Positions 8,236-17,448 of a stretch of 64,000 nt of DNA are shown here, one piece after another. The notes below the pieces were generated by a model that saw nothing but the letters and a program-made list of their open reading frames with translations, was not told the origin of the DNA and ran no database searches. The position numbers and the translations under genes are program-made. Source of the DNA: Actinomycetales bacterium (GTDB lineage Bacteria > Actinomycetota > Actinomycetes > Mycobacteriales > Micromonosporaceae); NCBI GenBank assembly GCA_002919305.1, contig PKFB01000051.1:1-64000 (forward strand), in the 5' to 3' direction. Position 1 is the stretch's first letter; each line of letters starts with the position of its first letter.

Positions 8236-8665
8236 ATGTCCTCTCCACGGGGAGGCATGCGACGAGGCCCGTCCGGCGTGGGGTGCGGCGCGTGGCCGCC
8301 ACGAGACGGTTCAGGGCCCGTGCGGGCTGAGGATCCGGGGTGGGATAGACCCATCATGACCGGCTCGTCATCTGATGTCCGCTGAATACCGCTTTTCTCT
8401 CAAAGTGAGGTGAGAGGGCGGTGCGGGCGCCTCAGGGCGAAATCAGTCGGTGGCGGGCGCCGGTCTTGTCCTCAAGATCAGCCTATATGTATCGATAAGG
8501 CGCATATTCGCAGCTGATAACAACGAATTAACCATGTTGCATTTTTGCTGCCTTCTCGCGGACTCAGCGGACATGTAGTATTCCCGCATTGGCATAAGTC
8601 GATGGACCGGTGCCGTTTGGTCCTGGGGAGGTACCGGTCTGCGGACGCAGAACGGAGTGCAACGC
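8236..8665. promoter_or_regulatory. Divergent promoter region of two secreted protease genes
   Basis: This 430-bp stretch has no convincing gene. It includes a markedly AT-rich part (about 8480-8560, with TATATGTATCGATAAGG and AACAACGAATTAACC), fitting for promoters of both flanking protease genes. I see no clear operator. Confidence 0.5.
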
Positions 8666-9619
8666 ATGAAGCTCCGCAGTTCACGCTGGTGGGCGCAGAC
8701 GGCGGGGGTCGGGCTGCTGCTCACTCTGATCGCCGCGCCGGGTGCTGCGGCACCGATCAGCGCCGCGGTGTCCAGCATCGCTGATGACTGTGTGACGGAG
8801 CACGCGAGCAGCAACGCCCGGGCTACAGCCGACAGTCGAGAACTGGAGCCCAACCACCTCACAGAACAAGAGATCGCGATCCGGGAAGCTGACTTCCAAC
8901 GTCGGCTGCAGCGCCAACCGGCGCGCGCCGACAGTGCCGTCATGGCGACGGTGACGATCCCGGTCTGGTTCCACATCATTCAGGCGGGGTCGAGTCGCGC
9001 CCAGGGCAACATTCCGGACTCGATGATCTATGAGCAGCTGCGTGTGCTGAACGACTCCTACGACGGTGGCACGGTCGGCGGAGCTCAGACCGCCTTCGCG
9101 TTCTCCCTGGCAGGGATCACCCGCACCACGAATGCCAGTTGGTACAACCTTGTCGATGGAACCAACGCCGAGCGGCAAATGAAAACCACGCTGCGGCGGG
9201 GTGACATGGGGGTCCTCAACATCTACGTCACCCGCCTCAGGGACTTGCTGGGTTGGGCCACCTTCCCGACGTCAACCTTCAACGTGATGGACGGTGTGGT
9301 GATCCACAATGAGTCACTGCCGGGCGGTACGTTGTCGCCGTACAACTTTGGGGACACCGCGGTTCACGAGGTCGGCCACTGGCTGAACCTGTACCACACC
9401 TTCCAGGGTGGATGCAGCTCGCCCGGTGACTACGTCAGTGACACTCCACCGGAAGCCAGCCCGGCGTACGGCTGCCCCACCGGTCGTGACACCTGCTCCA
9501 GTGCAGGACTCGACCCGATCACCAACTTCATGGACTACACCGACGACCCGTGCATGTATCAGTTCACGGCTGGGCAGGCGACCCGGATGTACAACGCGTG
9601 GGTGGCCTATCGAGCATGA
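8666..9619 (+). CDS. Secreted M43-like zinc metalloprotease
   Basis: This 317-aa secreted protease of the pappalysin/cytophagalysin-like M43 group has the extended zinc motif HEVGHWLNLYH at residues 234-244 and a Met-turn at FMDYTDD. Several Cys in the C-terminal part (GGCSSPGDY, YGCPTGRDTC, DPCMYQF) probably form disulfides. ATG 8666 is preferred over GTG 8657 because CGGAG lies about 8 nt before it and it begins a good signal peptide (MKLRSSRWWAQ, then VGLLLTLIAAPGAAA). Residues 35-95 are likely a propeptide. A terminator hairpin follows at 9652. Confidence 0.9.
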   Translation: MKLRSSRWWAQTAGVGLLLTLIAAPGAAAPISAAVSSIADDCVTEHASSNARATADSRELEPNHLTEQEIAIREADFQRRLQRQPARADSAVMATVTIPVWFHIIQAGSSRAQGNIPDSMIYEQLRVLNDSYDGGTVGGAQTAFAFSLAGITRTTNASWYNLVDGTNAERQMKTTLRRGDMGVLNIYVTRLRDLLGWATFPTSTFNVMDGVVIHNESLPGGTLSPYNFGDTAVHEVGHWLNLYHTFQGGCSSPGDYVSDTPPEASPAYGCPTGRDTCSSAGLDPITNFMDYTDDPCMYQFTAGQATRMYNAWVAYRA

Positions 9620-9651
9620 CGACCCTGTTCTGCACAAGGGCGTGAAGTGAC

Positions 9652-9685
9652 CGGCGGTGGTGCCCCGATCCCGGCACCACCGCCG
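9652..9685. terminator. Terminator after the M43 protease gene
   Basis: CGGCGGTGGTGCC pairs perfectly with GGCACCACCGCCG (13 bp, 8-nt loop), 33 nt after the protease stop. It could also stop read-through from metE on the other strand. Confidence 0.75.
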
Positions 9686-9853
9686 CATCATGTCCGCGTG
9701 GTTTGTCTTCCTTCTTCTATAGAAGACGGTCCTTACCAGATGACAACCAGACGGAAACGGGCTTCTGAAGCGGAATGCTCTATTGCGTCAACTCGGTGAG
9801 ACGGCCGATCGCTGGCGGCTACCCCTGACGTATTAGGACAGCGCGTCGACCGG

Positions 9854-12232
9854 TCAACCCGTGGTGACAAGCGCGGCCGTGTCGCGGCCATCACCCCCGA
9901 GCTGGGTACGGAGCGTCCGCGCAGCCGTCACCAGGTTCGCCAACGCCGCCTCCACCTGCGGGTACGTGCGGGTTTTAAGACCACAGTCCGGGTTCACCCA
10001 TACCCGGTCGGCCGGCAGCACCTCCAGCACCCGGCGCAGCGACCGCGTCACCTCATCGACGGAAGGGACGCGGGGCGAGTGGATGTCGTACACACCAGGG
10101 CCGAGGCCGCGGGGGAACCGTGTCACCGCCGGTTCAGCGAGGATCCGGCCGCCGGAACGCGCCGATTCGATGGTGGTCACGTCGGCGTCCAGCGCCTCGA
10201 TCGCTTCCAACACCTCACCCGCCTCCGAGTAGCACAGGTGGGTGTGGATCTGGACGTGGTCGGGTGCCCCGGAGGTGGCGTACCGGTACGCGGCCACCGC
10301 CCACTCCAGGTACTCCGCCTGCCGCGTGCGCCGCAGCGGCAGCAACTCCCGCAGCGCCGGCTCATCGACCTGGATGATCGAGATCCCCGCGTCGGCCAGG
10401 TCCTGAACCTCCTGCCGGATCGCCGCGGCGACCTGGGCAACCACCGTAGACAGTGGAATGTCCCGACGCGGAAAAGACCACGCGACGATCGTAACCGGGC
10501 CGGTGAGCATGCCCTTGACCGGTTTATCGGTGAGCGACTGGGCGTAGCGGGCCCACCGCACGGTGATCGGCGCCGGGCGAGTGACGTCGCCGTAGATGAT
10601 CGGAGGTCGAGTGCAGCGGGAACCGTAAGACTGCACCCAGCCGTACCGGGTAGTGGCGCAGCCGTCCAGATGCTCAGCGAAGTACTGCACCATGTCGTTA
10701 CGCTCCGGCTCGCCGTGCACCAGCACATCGACACCGAGCTCCTCTTGCAGCCGGATCACCCGCTCGATCTCAGCCTCGACGCGGCGCTCATACTCCTGCG
10801 GCGTCAGCGTCCCGGCGGCGACCGCCGCACGCGCCGCCCGCAGCTCCCCGGTTTGTGGGAACGAGCCGATCGTGGTGACCGGTAGCCGCGGCAGCTTCAG
10901 GTGGGCGGCCTGGGCGGCGGCGCGGACCGGGTAGGGGGAGCGTCCCTGGGACTGTCCCTGGGAATGAGGTACGCCCGCCGAGGCCCCTGTCGCTGAATCT
11001 GTGGATTCCGCGGCTGTGTGCTCCGCCAGGGGTGGCGCCGTATCAGCCGGGTCGGAGACGGTGCCGGCGAGGCGCTCTGCGAGCGTGACAACCTCACGGA
11101 CCTTCTGCTCGGCGAACGCCAGGCGCGCCCGCAGCGCCGGATCCAGGGCGGTCTCCCGCTCCAAGTCGTACGGCACGTGCAGCAGTGAGCAGGAGGTGCT
11201 GACGACAACGGGAACATGGCGTCGCAGCCGCCGCAGGGTCAGCAGCGCGGCATCCAGATCCGTACGCCACACATCACGGCCGGAGACCACCCCCGCGACC
11301 AGGGGCGTCCCGTTCAACGCGGTGGCGTCGACCATGGCGCCGCGTACCAGGTCGACCCCGATGGCGTCGACGCCGGTGGAGGTCAGGACCGGCAACGCGG
11401 GGCCAAGCTCCCCAAAGTACGAGGCGACCAGGAGGCGGGGCCGGTTCGGGACCGCGCTCAGCCGGGTGTACGCGCGGCGGGTGGCCTCCAGCTCCGCCTC
11501 GGTGCGGTCAGCGACCAGCGTCGGCTCGTCCAACTGCACCCAGTCGACCCCGTCGGCGCACAGCGTGGTGAGCAGCTGCGCGTACACCTCGACCACATCG
11601 TCCAGCCGGTCCAAAGGCCGGAACCCAGCCGGGGAGTCGGGAGCGGCCTGCGACAACAGCAGGAACGTCACGGGCCCCACCACGACCGGGCGGGTGGCGT
11701 ACCCGAGGGTCCGCGCCTGGCATACCTCACCCAGGGGCTTGTCGGCCACCAGTCGAAAGCGGGTGTCGGGGCCGATCTCCGGGACGATGTAGTGGTAATT
11801 GGTGTCGAACCACTTGGTCATCCGCAGCGGCGGCAGGCCCTCCTCGCCTCGGGCCATCGCGAAGTATGGATCGGCGGCGGCGCGGTACCGTTCGGGTATC
11901 GCGTCCAGCAGCACCGCGGTGTCGAGGACCTGGTCATAGAGGGAGAATGTGTTGGACGGCAGGGCCGCCAGCCCGAGTGCCTCCAAACGGCGCCAGGTCC
12001 ACTCTCGTAGCTGCGCGCCGACCGCCTCCAGCTGCGGTCTGTCGATCTGACCGTCCCAGTAGGCCTCCAGAGCGCGTTTGAGTTCCCGGTCCGGACCGAT
12101 CCTGGGGTAGCCGAGCACGGTGGACGGGCCAAGCCCGGACACGGTGCCGGAGAATTCAGGGGAGCCGGTGGGCGGCTGGGACGCTGAGGTTTCGGATGGC
12201 GGATCGGTCGGCTCAGAGGTCACAAAGGACAT
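9854..12232 (-). CDS. metE: Cobalamin-independent methionine synthase
   Basis: MetE transfers the methyl group of 5-methyltetrahydropteroyltri-L-glutamate to homocysteine, the last step of methionine synthesis, in the cytoplasm. The 792-aa protein has both barrels: the N-terminal one starts at VLGYPRIGPDRELKRALE, and the C-terminal catalytic one begins near TTIGSFPQTGELRAAR. Zinc-site motifs are HLCYSE, IESARS and NPDCGLKTR. A Ser/Thr/Ala-rich linker of about 45 residues near 400-445 joins the halves and is longer than usual. The start is ATG 12232 behind GAAGGAGA. A divergent LysR gene may be its activator. I saw no B12 riboswitch consensus in the leader. Confidence 0.95.
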   Translation of the reverse strand: MSFVTSEPTDPPSETSASQPPTGSPEFSGTVSGLGPSTVLGYPRIGPDRELKRALEAYWDGQIDRPQLEAVGAQLREWTWRRLEALGLAALPSNTFSLYDQVLDTAVLLDAIPERYRAAADPYFAMARGEEGLPPLRMTKWFDTNYHYIVPEIGPDTRFRLVADKPLGEVCQARTLGYATRPVVVGPVTFLLLSQAAPDSPAGFRPLDRLDDVVEVYAQLLTTLCADGVDWVQLDEPTLVADRTEAELEATRRAYTRLSAVPNRPRLLVASYFGELGPALPVLTSTGVDAIGVDLVRGAMVDATALNGTPLVAGVVSGRDVWRTDLDAALLTLRRLRRHVPVVVSTSCSLLHVPYDLERETALDPALRARLAFAEQKVREVVTLAERLAGTVSDPADTAPPLAEHTAAESTDSATGASAGVPHSQGQSQGRSPYPVRAAAQAAHLKLPRLPVTTIGSFPQTGELRAARAAVAAGTLTPQEYERRVEAEIERVIRLQEELGVDVLVHGEPERNDMVQYFAEHLDGCATTRYGWVQSYGSRCTRPPIIYGDVTRPAPITVRWARYAQSLTDKPVKGMLTGPVTIVAWSFPRRDIPLSTVVAQVAAAIRQEVQDLADAGISIIQVDEPALRELLPLRRTRQAEYLEWAVAAYRYATSGAPDHVQIHTHLCYSEAGEVLEAIEALDADVTTIESARSGGRILAEPAVTRFPRGLGPGVYDIHSPRVPSVDEVTRSLRRVLEVLPADRVWVNPDCGLKTRTYPQVEAALANLVTAARTLRTQLGGDGRDTAALVTTG

Positions 12233-12466
12233 GAAGTGTCTCCTTCACGCTGCTGCCTTCGGTGGTCCAGGAGGGCACTCAACGCATGCGTCGCCGCGCA
12301 TCCTGACCCCAACCGTCGGTTTCGTGCCTGATTCATCGACAGCGCTTATGGATCCCCAGGCCTTGTGACTCGGGCTGGAAGCCGGTCTGTCACGTCGTCC
12401 CTGCCCGCCGCCGGCGATGTGGGTGGAGAGGCGTATGAGCAGGGAAGGGAATGCCCATACTGAGAC

Positions 12467-13357
12467 GTGAATGACGGCCCGTCACACCGCGAAATCGCGT
12501 GTTTTGTGTCGGTGGCCCGGCACTTGAGCTTCTCCCAGGCGGCCGGGTACCTGGGGATGTCGCAACCAGCGGTCAGTCAAGCGATCGCCCGCTTGGAGCG
12601 CTCCTTGGGGCTGCGGTTGTTCGAGCGGACCAGCCGGGAGGTTCGGCTTTCGGACGCGGGCAAGGCGCTGCTGCCCCATGCCGAGGCCCTGCTGGACAGC
12701 ATGGCGGCCTTCAGCGCCGAGGCGGCGCGGCTGGCCGAAACGGTCGGTCGACCTATCACGTTGGCTTATTGCCCCCTGGTCGGGGTGTTCGCCGCTCAGG
12801 TGGCTCGGGTGCTAGCGGGACGAACCCCCGCGGTGCAGGTGGAGCTGCGTCGCGCTGGTTGGAGCACCGCCACCGCCGATTTGACGCAAGGTGTGGTGTC
12901 GGCGGCGTTGATGGCGACACCGTTCCCAGCCGGGTACGCCACGACCGCTCGGTTCCACCTCCCCATCACCCACCTGGCGGTGCCGGCGCGGCATCCCATG
13001 GCCACCGCCGTGCGGGTGGGGGTGACGCAGTTGACCGATCGTCAGGTGTTGATGCCTCGGGCTCGGCCACCAGGCAGCGTGTGGCACCTCCTGGCGACCC
13101 GACTGCGGTCCCGGCCGGTGAGTGTGGACATCGATGACATCCCAGCGGCGCTTGACCTGGTCGCCGCCGGGATGGGGCTGTTACCGGTGCCGCGGCTGCT
13201 GGTAGAGACCGTACGTCGCCCCGATGTGCGGTTCGTGCCGCTGGATGCCGGCCAGCCCCGGATGGTCTACGGGTTGGTGTGGGCGTCGGAACGGGCGTCA
13301 GCGGAGGTGATGATGCTGATCCAGGCGGTACGTGAGGTGCTGCGCGCCCAGAGCTGA
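12467..13357 (+). CDS. LysR family transcriptional regulator, divergent from metE
   Basis: This 296-aa protein has an N-terminal winged helix-turn-helix (REIACFVSVARHLSFSQAA, SQPAVSQAIARLE, then LFERTSREVRLSDAG) and a LysR substrate-binding domain from about residue 90. It starts at GTG 12467. The 234-bp region shared with metE suggests that it controls metE, like MetR in proteobacteria, though it need not be orthologous. LysR proteins usually bind T-N11-A palindromes; the near-palindrome ATGCG-N6-CGCAT at 12286-12301 is the best candidate but does not fit that spacing exactly. The effector is unknown. Confidence 0.88.
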   Translation: MNDGPSHREIACFVSVARHLSFSQAAGYLGMSQPAVSQAIARLERSLGLRLFERTSREVRLSDAGKALLPHAEALLDSMAAFSAEAARLAETVGRPITLAYCPLVGVFAAQVARVLAGRTPAVQVELRRAGWSTATADLTQGVVSAALMATPFPAGYATTARFHLPITHLAVPARHPMATAVRVGVTQLTDRQVLMPRARPPGSVWHLLATRLRSRPVSVDIDDIPAALDLVAAGMGLLPVPRLLVETVRRPDVRFVPLDAGQPRMVYGLVWASERASAEVMMLIQAVREVLRAQS

Positions 13358-13468
13358 CCGGCTCAGGTCTGCCCGCCTCGAGGCTGCCCGCGTAATGACT
13401 GGCTCAGGCCTGCCTGCATGGTCCGCATGAGCCGACCCTCGTAGTGCCTGGTCCGACAGACTCGTTCC

Positions 13469-14452
13469 TCACGCGCTGACGCCGACCGGCAGTTGCATGT
13501 ACATCCGGATCGTGGTGCCGCTCGGTTCGCTGTGAATGCGTACCAGGTCGCACAGGTAATGCACCAGTGCCAGTCCACGCCCGCCGCCGCTGTGAGGCGG
13601 CGGCAGGATCCGACCGGCGAGTGGGTCGGTGATATGCCCCTCGTCGGAGACCTGGCAAACCAGGTGCGTCTCTTCCTGCCACATCAGCAGGGAGCCGTGC
13701 CCGGGGCCGTGCACGATGGAGTTGGTGGCCACCTCGTTGACCGCCATCTGCAACTCCGCCACCCGTTGTGGGGAGAAGCCCGCCGCGTGGGCCCGATCGG
13801 CCACCAGCTGCCGGACCAGGGGGAGACGGTCGGCGTCGAAGACCAACGGGGTCGCGGTGGCTGGGGGAGCGGCGAAGGGCTGGTTACCGATCGGGAGGAG
13901 ACGCTCCGGCGAGGTGTACTGGTCGCTGGGTTTCCACCCGCCGTTGACCGCCAGCACCGGGTGGGTGCGCATGGCGTCGGTGAGCGCCTGAGGGGACAGG
14001 CGGGAGACGTCGTACGGACACAGCACGGTGATGCGCCGTCCAGCAAGAGCCAGGTTGACCAGCGCCTCATGCTGGACACACGCGGGGTATTCGAGCGGGG
14101 AACGGTCTGGCCAGATCGGTTCTCCGATGACTCTGATCCGGCGTGCGGGATGCTCAGTGACGAAGGGCTGCAACACCCAGGGGAGGATCCGGCCCGGGTT
14201 ACGCCCCACCTCCGTCATATCCAGGAGACGTACCGCATTGGCCATAGGACCCAGGGCGGTACGCAGAAGATCCAGACGCGGACCGGGGAGCACGGCCATC
14301 ACCGCCTCACCCCGCGTCAGCCCGATCCGCAGAAACGACACCGCGGCGGCGAGGAACTCTTCGGTGTCGTGGTAGAGCAGGGCGCTGTGAAGCAGCCCGT
14401 TCTGGCTCCATCCGTTGACAGGACAGGGCCCGTCGTCGCCTTCCACGCTCAT
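13469..14452 (-). CDS. MEDS/HATPase anti-sigma regulatory protein (RsbA-like)
   Basis: This 327-aa protein joins an N-terminal MEDS (DcmR-like sensory) domain (about residues 20-180; SALLYHDTEEFLAAAVSFL, RIRVIGEPIW) to a C-terminal GHKL ATPase domain (about 205-320). The ATPase has the N-box ELQMAVNEVATNSIVHG and the G-box GGGRGLALVHYLCD. This layout is typical of RsbA/SpoIIAB-type sensors that act as anti-sigma kinases or switch proteins in actinobacterial stress signalling. The start is the ATG at 14452. An exact 15-bp tandem duplication lies just upstream (14491-14520). It lies downstream of the conservon genes on the same strand but beyond a hairpin, so it is probably a separate unit. Confidence 0.88.
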   Translation of the reverse strand: MSVEGDDGPCPVNGWSQNGLLHSALLYHDTEEFLAAAVSFLRIGLTRGEAVMAVLPGPRLDLLRTALGPMANAVRLLDMTEVGRNPGRILPWVLQPFVTEHPARRIRVIGEPIWPDRSPLEYPACVQHEALVNLALAGRRITVLCPYDVSRLSPQALTDAMRTHPVLAVNGGWKPSDQYTSPERLLPIGNQPFAAPPATATPLVFDADRLPLVRQLVADRAHAAGFSPQRVAELQMAVNEVATNSIVHGPGHGSLLMWQEETHLVCQVSDEGHITDPLAGRILPPPHSGGGRGLALVHYLCDLVRIHSEPSGTTIRMYMQLPVGVSA

Positions 14453-14490
14453 GGCGGATCCCGGTGAGCATCGGTTGGGCTTAAACCAGG

Positions 14491-14520
14491 TTGATGACGT
14501 GAAGCTTGATGACGTGAAGC
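14491..14520. repeat. Perfect 15-bp tandem repeat upstream of the RsbA-like gene
   Basis: TTGATGACGTGAAGC is present twice without a gap, 39-68 bp before the start of the RsbA-like gene. It could be a recent duplication or a pair of sites for a DNA-binding protein. Confidence 0.8.
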
Positions 14521-14552
14521 GCTACCACAGGTGGAGGATGAGACGGCGGGAA

Positions 14553-14580
14553 GGGCCGTGATCTCCTTCAGGCACGGCCC
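14553..14580 (-). terminator. Terminator after the PPTase gene
   Basis: GGGCCGTG pairs with CACGGCCC around a 12-nt loop, 66 nt beyond the PPTase stop; the flanking CGGCGGG and GCCG partly extend the stem. It likely ends the conservon-to-PPTase transcript. Confidence 0.55.
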
Positions 14581-14645
14581 GCCGTGCCTTCGCATGTCTG
14601 CGACCATACGCCAGGTCGATGATCGTTTTACCTCAATTGCGAGAT

Positions 14646-15404
14646 TTACACGTTATTGCCATCTATAAGCCTGAAATCTGACAAAACGTCGGCGGTGACG
14701 TCAGAGGCGTGGACGCGTACCCTCCCTTGTCCATCGGTCGTGGCGACCGTCGCAACATACCGGCCCCCGACGGCGTCGATGAGCGGAAAATCCCGCAGTT
14801 GAATGGATGCGGTGGGCCAATCGGCGGGTGGGTCACCGATCTGCGCGATGTCGTCGACGGTGTCCACCCACAACCGTGACAGCGGCACACCCAAGCCGTG
14901 CCCAGTGAGCTTGAGCACCGCCTCCTTCCGGGTCCAGATTCGCCGGAACCGACCTGGACGCTCCGGCTCCGGCGCCTCGGCCAGGGCCTGTTCCTCCTGC
15001 GGGCTGAGAACCAGACGCCCCATCAGGCCAGCGTCGACCGGGCGGTCCGCCTCCTCCACATCCACCCCTACCCGGCCTGTAAAGGTGTACGCGAGGACCA
15101 CCAAACGGCCGCTGTGCGACACGGAAAAATCCGGTCCTGCCGGATGCGTCAGCCGGGGCCGGCCGTGATCCCCATCCCCGTGCCGGGGACAATGCCGCGT
15201 GATCGTCACTTCCCGTGGGTCACACCCCAGGTAGCGCGCGCCGAGGAGACGTTGCAGCACCCGCGACGCCAGGAACAGACGCCGCGCGGCCCCAGAACGA
15301 AACGCCCCCAACTGGCGCTGCTCCTCACAGGAGAGCAGACCGGTCAGGGGCGTGAGAGCGGATTCCAACGACGCGGCGTCAGCGCTCCAGACGTCGACAG
15401 TCAC
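14646..15404 (-). CDS. 4'-phosphopantetheinyl transferase (Sfp type)
   Basis: This enzyme moves the phosphopantetheine arm of CoA to a Ser of carrier proteins in fatty-acid, polyketide or nonribosomal peptide synthases. The 252-aa length fits the Sfp/Gsp class. The Mg/CoA-binding motifs are present: FSVSHSGRLVVLAY, then VGVDVEEADRP near residue 115, and WTRKEAVLKLTGHGL near 160. Its GTG start overlaps the stop of the monooxygenase gene (GTGA, 4 nt), so the two are translationally coupled. No carrier-protein or synthase gene is in the window, so its partners are encoded elsewhere. The coupling to a flavin monooxygenase downstream of a conservon is unusual. Confidence 0.92.
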   Translation of the reverse strand: MTVDVWSADAASLESALTPLTGLLSCEEQRQLGAFRSGAARRLFLASRVLQRLLGARYLGCDPREVTITRHCPRHGDGDHGRPRLTHPAGPDFSVSHSGRLVVLAYTFTGRVGVDVEEADRPVDAGLMGRLVLSPQEEQALAEAPEPERPGRFRRIWTRKEAVLKLTGHGLGVPLSRLWVDTVDDIAQIGDPPADWPTASIQLRDFPLIDAVGGRYVATVATTDGQGRVRVHASDVTADVLSDFRLIDGNNV

Positions 15405-16630
15405 GCACCCAATGATGCGAGATACGCCCGCGCCTTAGCCGGATCCATGAACCAGTGCTGGAAGTCGGTGGGGTTGGCAAAACCGTTAGCGAAGCGGGCC
15501 GCCACGGTCGGGTTGGTGGCGGCGGCGGCCAAGATGGCCTGCGCGTGCTCCGGCAGCGGCTGCAGCATCGCGTTGGTCCAGGCGGTGACCAGCGACGCGT
15601 ACTCCCAGTATCGATCAAAGGTGGCCTGCATCCAGGCCGGATCGAACGGTTGATCACCGCGTTCCACAATCGCCTGCAGATAAATAGCGGCGCAGTGGGC
15701 AGCGTTGTTAGAGCCCTGGCCGGTGATGGGGTCGTTGGCGACCACCACGTCGGCCATTCCCAGCACCGCGCCCCCCGACGGCAGCTTCGCGACCGGGCGG
15801 CGTACCACCGGCGGGTACGCGCCGACAAGCGTGGCCAGCGGGTCGGTCAGCTCAACGTTCCGGCACCGCTCATACACCCAAGGCGTGTACTGGCGGGCGA
15901 GGTCCAACGTGCGCTGCAGATGCTCCTGGGGGTCGGGGCGGTCATCCCAGCAGTCCAAAGGCCCACCCGGGATGCCCTCCCAGAACAGGATGTCGCAGGG
16001 GCCGCTCAACGTCAGGCCGGGGATGACGAACAACTCCCCGAGCCCGGGCACGATGTTGATCCCGACCTCTGGCTCCGGATGGTGCGGCTCACGCTCCAGC
16101 CCGTGGACGTACACCACGGACAGTTTCCGCTGCGGGGTGGAGTACGGGGAACGCGCGTCGTCACGGTCGAATAACTGGACCAGCTCGCCTTTGCCGGCGG
16201 CGACGATCACCAGGTCGTACAGCCGGGTGAAGCCATCCAGGTCCGCGGTGGTCGCGCCGTGGATGACCACGTTGCCGCCCTGCTCCTCGAAGGTCTCCAG
16301 CCAACCCGCCATCTTCAGGCGCTGGTCCACGCTCTGTGCGTAACTCTCCAATGGGCCGTAGAACTCCAAGGCGCGCTGGCCAGGAGGAGCCGACAGGGAC
16401 ACATGGATCCCTTGAATCTTGGGGGCCTCCTCCTCCCAGAAGTTGATCTTCTGGTCCCGTTCCAGCTGCAGCGACGAGTTGAACATGGCCTGGGTGGACA
16501 TCACCCGCCCAGACCGGATCTCCTCCGGGGTACGCGCGGACACGATGGTCACGTCATAGCCGTGGCGCAGCAGACTCAGCCCTAACTGCAGTCCGGACTG
16601 CCCGGCACCGACGATCAGGATTTTCCGCAT
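15401..16630 (-). CDS. Styrene/indole monooxygenase-like FAD protein (StyA family)
   Basis: This 409-aa single-component flavoprotein begins with the Rossmann motif KILIVGAGQSGLQLGLSLL. Further features (RSGRVMSTQAMF, GLGELFVIPGLTLSGP, a GQGSNNAAHCAAIYLQAI flavin site near residue 305) match the StyA-like styrene or indole monooxygenases. These oxygenate a double bond using reduced FAD from a separate reductase. No StyB-type reductase gene is next to it. Its start has AGGAG a few bases before the ATG. It lies 203 bp after cvnD on the same strand, so it may share that transcript or have its own promoter. The substrate is unknown; a natural-product tailoring role is possible. Confidence 0.85.
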   Translation of the reverse strand: MRKILIVGAGQSGLQLGLSLLRHGYDVTIVSARTPEEIRSGRVMSTQAMFNSSLQLERDQKINFWEEEAPKIQGIHVSLSAPPGQRALEFYGPLESYAQSVDQRLKMAGWLETFEEQGGNVVIHGATTADLDGFTRLYDLVIVAAGKGELVQLFDRDDARSPYSTPQRKLSVVYVHGLEREPHHPEPEVGINIVPGLGELFVIPGLTLSGPCDILFWEGIPGGPLDCWDDRPDPQEHLQRTLDLARQYTPWVYERCRNVELTDPLATLVGAYPPVVRRPVAKLPSGGAVLGMADVVVANDPITGQGSNNAAHCAAIYLQAIVERGDQPFDPAWMQATFDRYWEYASLVTAWTNAMLQPLPEHAQAILAAAATNPTVAARFANGFANPTDFQHWFMDPAKARAYLASLGA

Positions 16631-16749
16631 CCAGGCTCCTTCTACGTGAATTCGATGGCCGCGAGGCGGCCGGTTGAGGGGACCGGCCGCACAGCGGACG
16701 CGTGAGGACGACGGACACCGGATCGCAAGGCCAACCGGAGCCTTCAGGC

Positions 16750-16789
16750 AGGCCAGGACTCACAGGCCAGGATTTACAAGGCCAGGACT
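16750..16789. repeat. Three imperfect AGGCCAGGA(C/T)T repeats
   Basis: AGGCCAGGACT-like units occur at 16750, 16764 and 16779 (14-15 bp spacing) in the 203-bp gap between cvnD and the monooxygenase gene. They could be decayed tandem duplications or regulatory sites in the monooxygenase leader. Confidence 0.5.
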
Positions 16790-16833
16790 CCGAGCACACC
16801 AAGGCGCCACGGCCTTCCGACCGGTTGGGGTGG

Positions 16834-17448
16834 CTATCGGCCAATCAAGGCGCCCGGGGGTGGGCCAGAGGAGCCCATCTGCTGCATCGCGTGGGTCACC
16901 ACGGTCTGCAGAGCCCGTGCGCTGGAGGCCCGATCCCGTGCGTCACAGCAGATCAGAGGAACCTCCGGAGACAGCGCGAGCGCATCCCGGACCTCGCTGA
17001 GCTCGTGCCACAGTCGGCCGTCGAACAGATTGACCGCCACCACGAACGGCAGACCAGTGTCGTTCTCGAAGTAGTTGACGGCAGGGAAGGAGACGTCTAG
17101 CCGGCGGGTGTCGACCAGAACAAGAGCACCGATCGCGCCTCGGCACAGGTCATCCCACAAAAACCAGAACCGGGGCTGACCGGGCGTACCGAACAGGTAC
17201 AGGATCAGGGAATCGTCGATGGTGATCCGCCCGAAGTCCATGGCGACCGTGGTCTTGGTTTTGGAGCTGCCCTCCTCAATGGGATCCACCGCCTCACTGA
17301 CCTCGGTCATCCACGCCTCGGTGTTGACCGGTGGGATCTCTGATAACGAACTGACGAAGGTGGTTTTGCCCACACCGAAACCACCAGCGATGACGATCTT
17401 GGCTGAGGTAATCACCGGAGGCTCAGGCGAGCTTGGCCAGGCCATCAC
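16834..17448 (-). CDS. cvnD: Conservon GTPase-like protein CvnD
   Basis: This 204-aa small Ras/MglA-like ATP/GTP-binding protein has the P-loop GGFGVGKTTFV near residues 22-32, the switch-like TVAMDFGRI and DDSLILYLFGTPGQPRF, and the base-recognition-like segment VVAVNLFDG. It is the usual last member of actinobacterial conservons, which form membrane-associated complexes resembling eukaryotic G-protein signalling. Its start lies inside the end of cvnC (26-nt overlap), so the genes are coupled. An internal start near VITSAKIVIAGG is also possible and would match many family members. Confidence 0.9.
   Translation of the reverse strand: MMAWPSSPEPPVITSAKIVIAGGFGVGKTTFVSSLSEIPPVNTEAWMTEVSEAVDPIEEGSSKTKTTVAMDFGRITIDDSLILYLFGTPGQPRFWFLWDDLCRGAIGALVLVDTRRLDVSFPAVNYFENDTGLPFVVAVNLFDGRLWHELSEVRDALALSPEVPLICCDARDRASSARALQTVVTHAMQQMGSSGPPPGALIGR

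Noticed and set aside
12233-12466. Cobalamin or SAM riboswitch before metE
   Set aside because: No B12-box (GCCACTG and flanking pairing) or SAM-box core could be found; a covariance-model search would be decisive.
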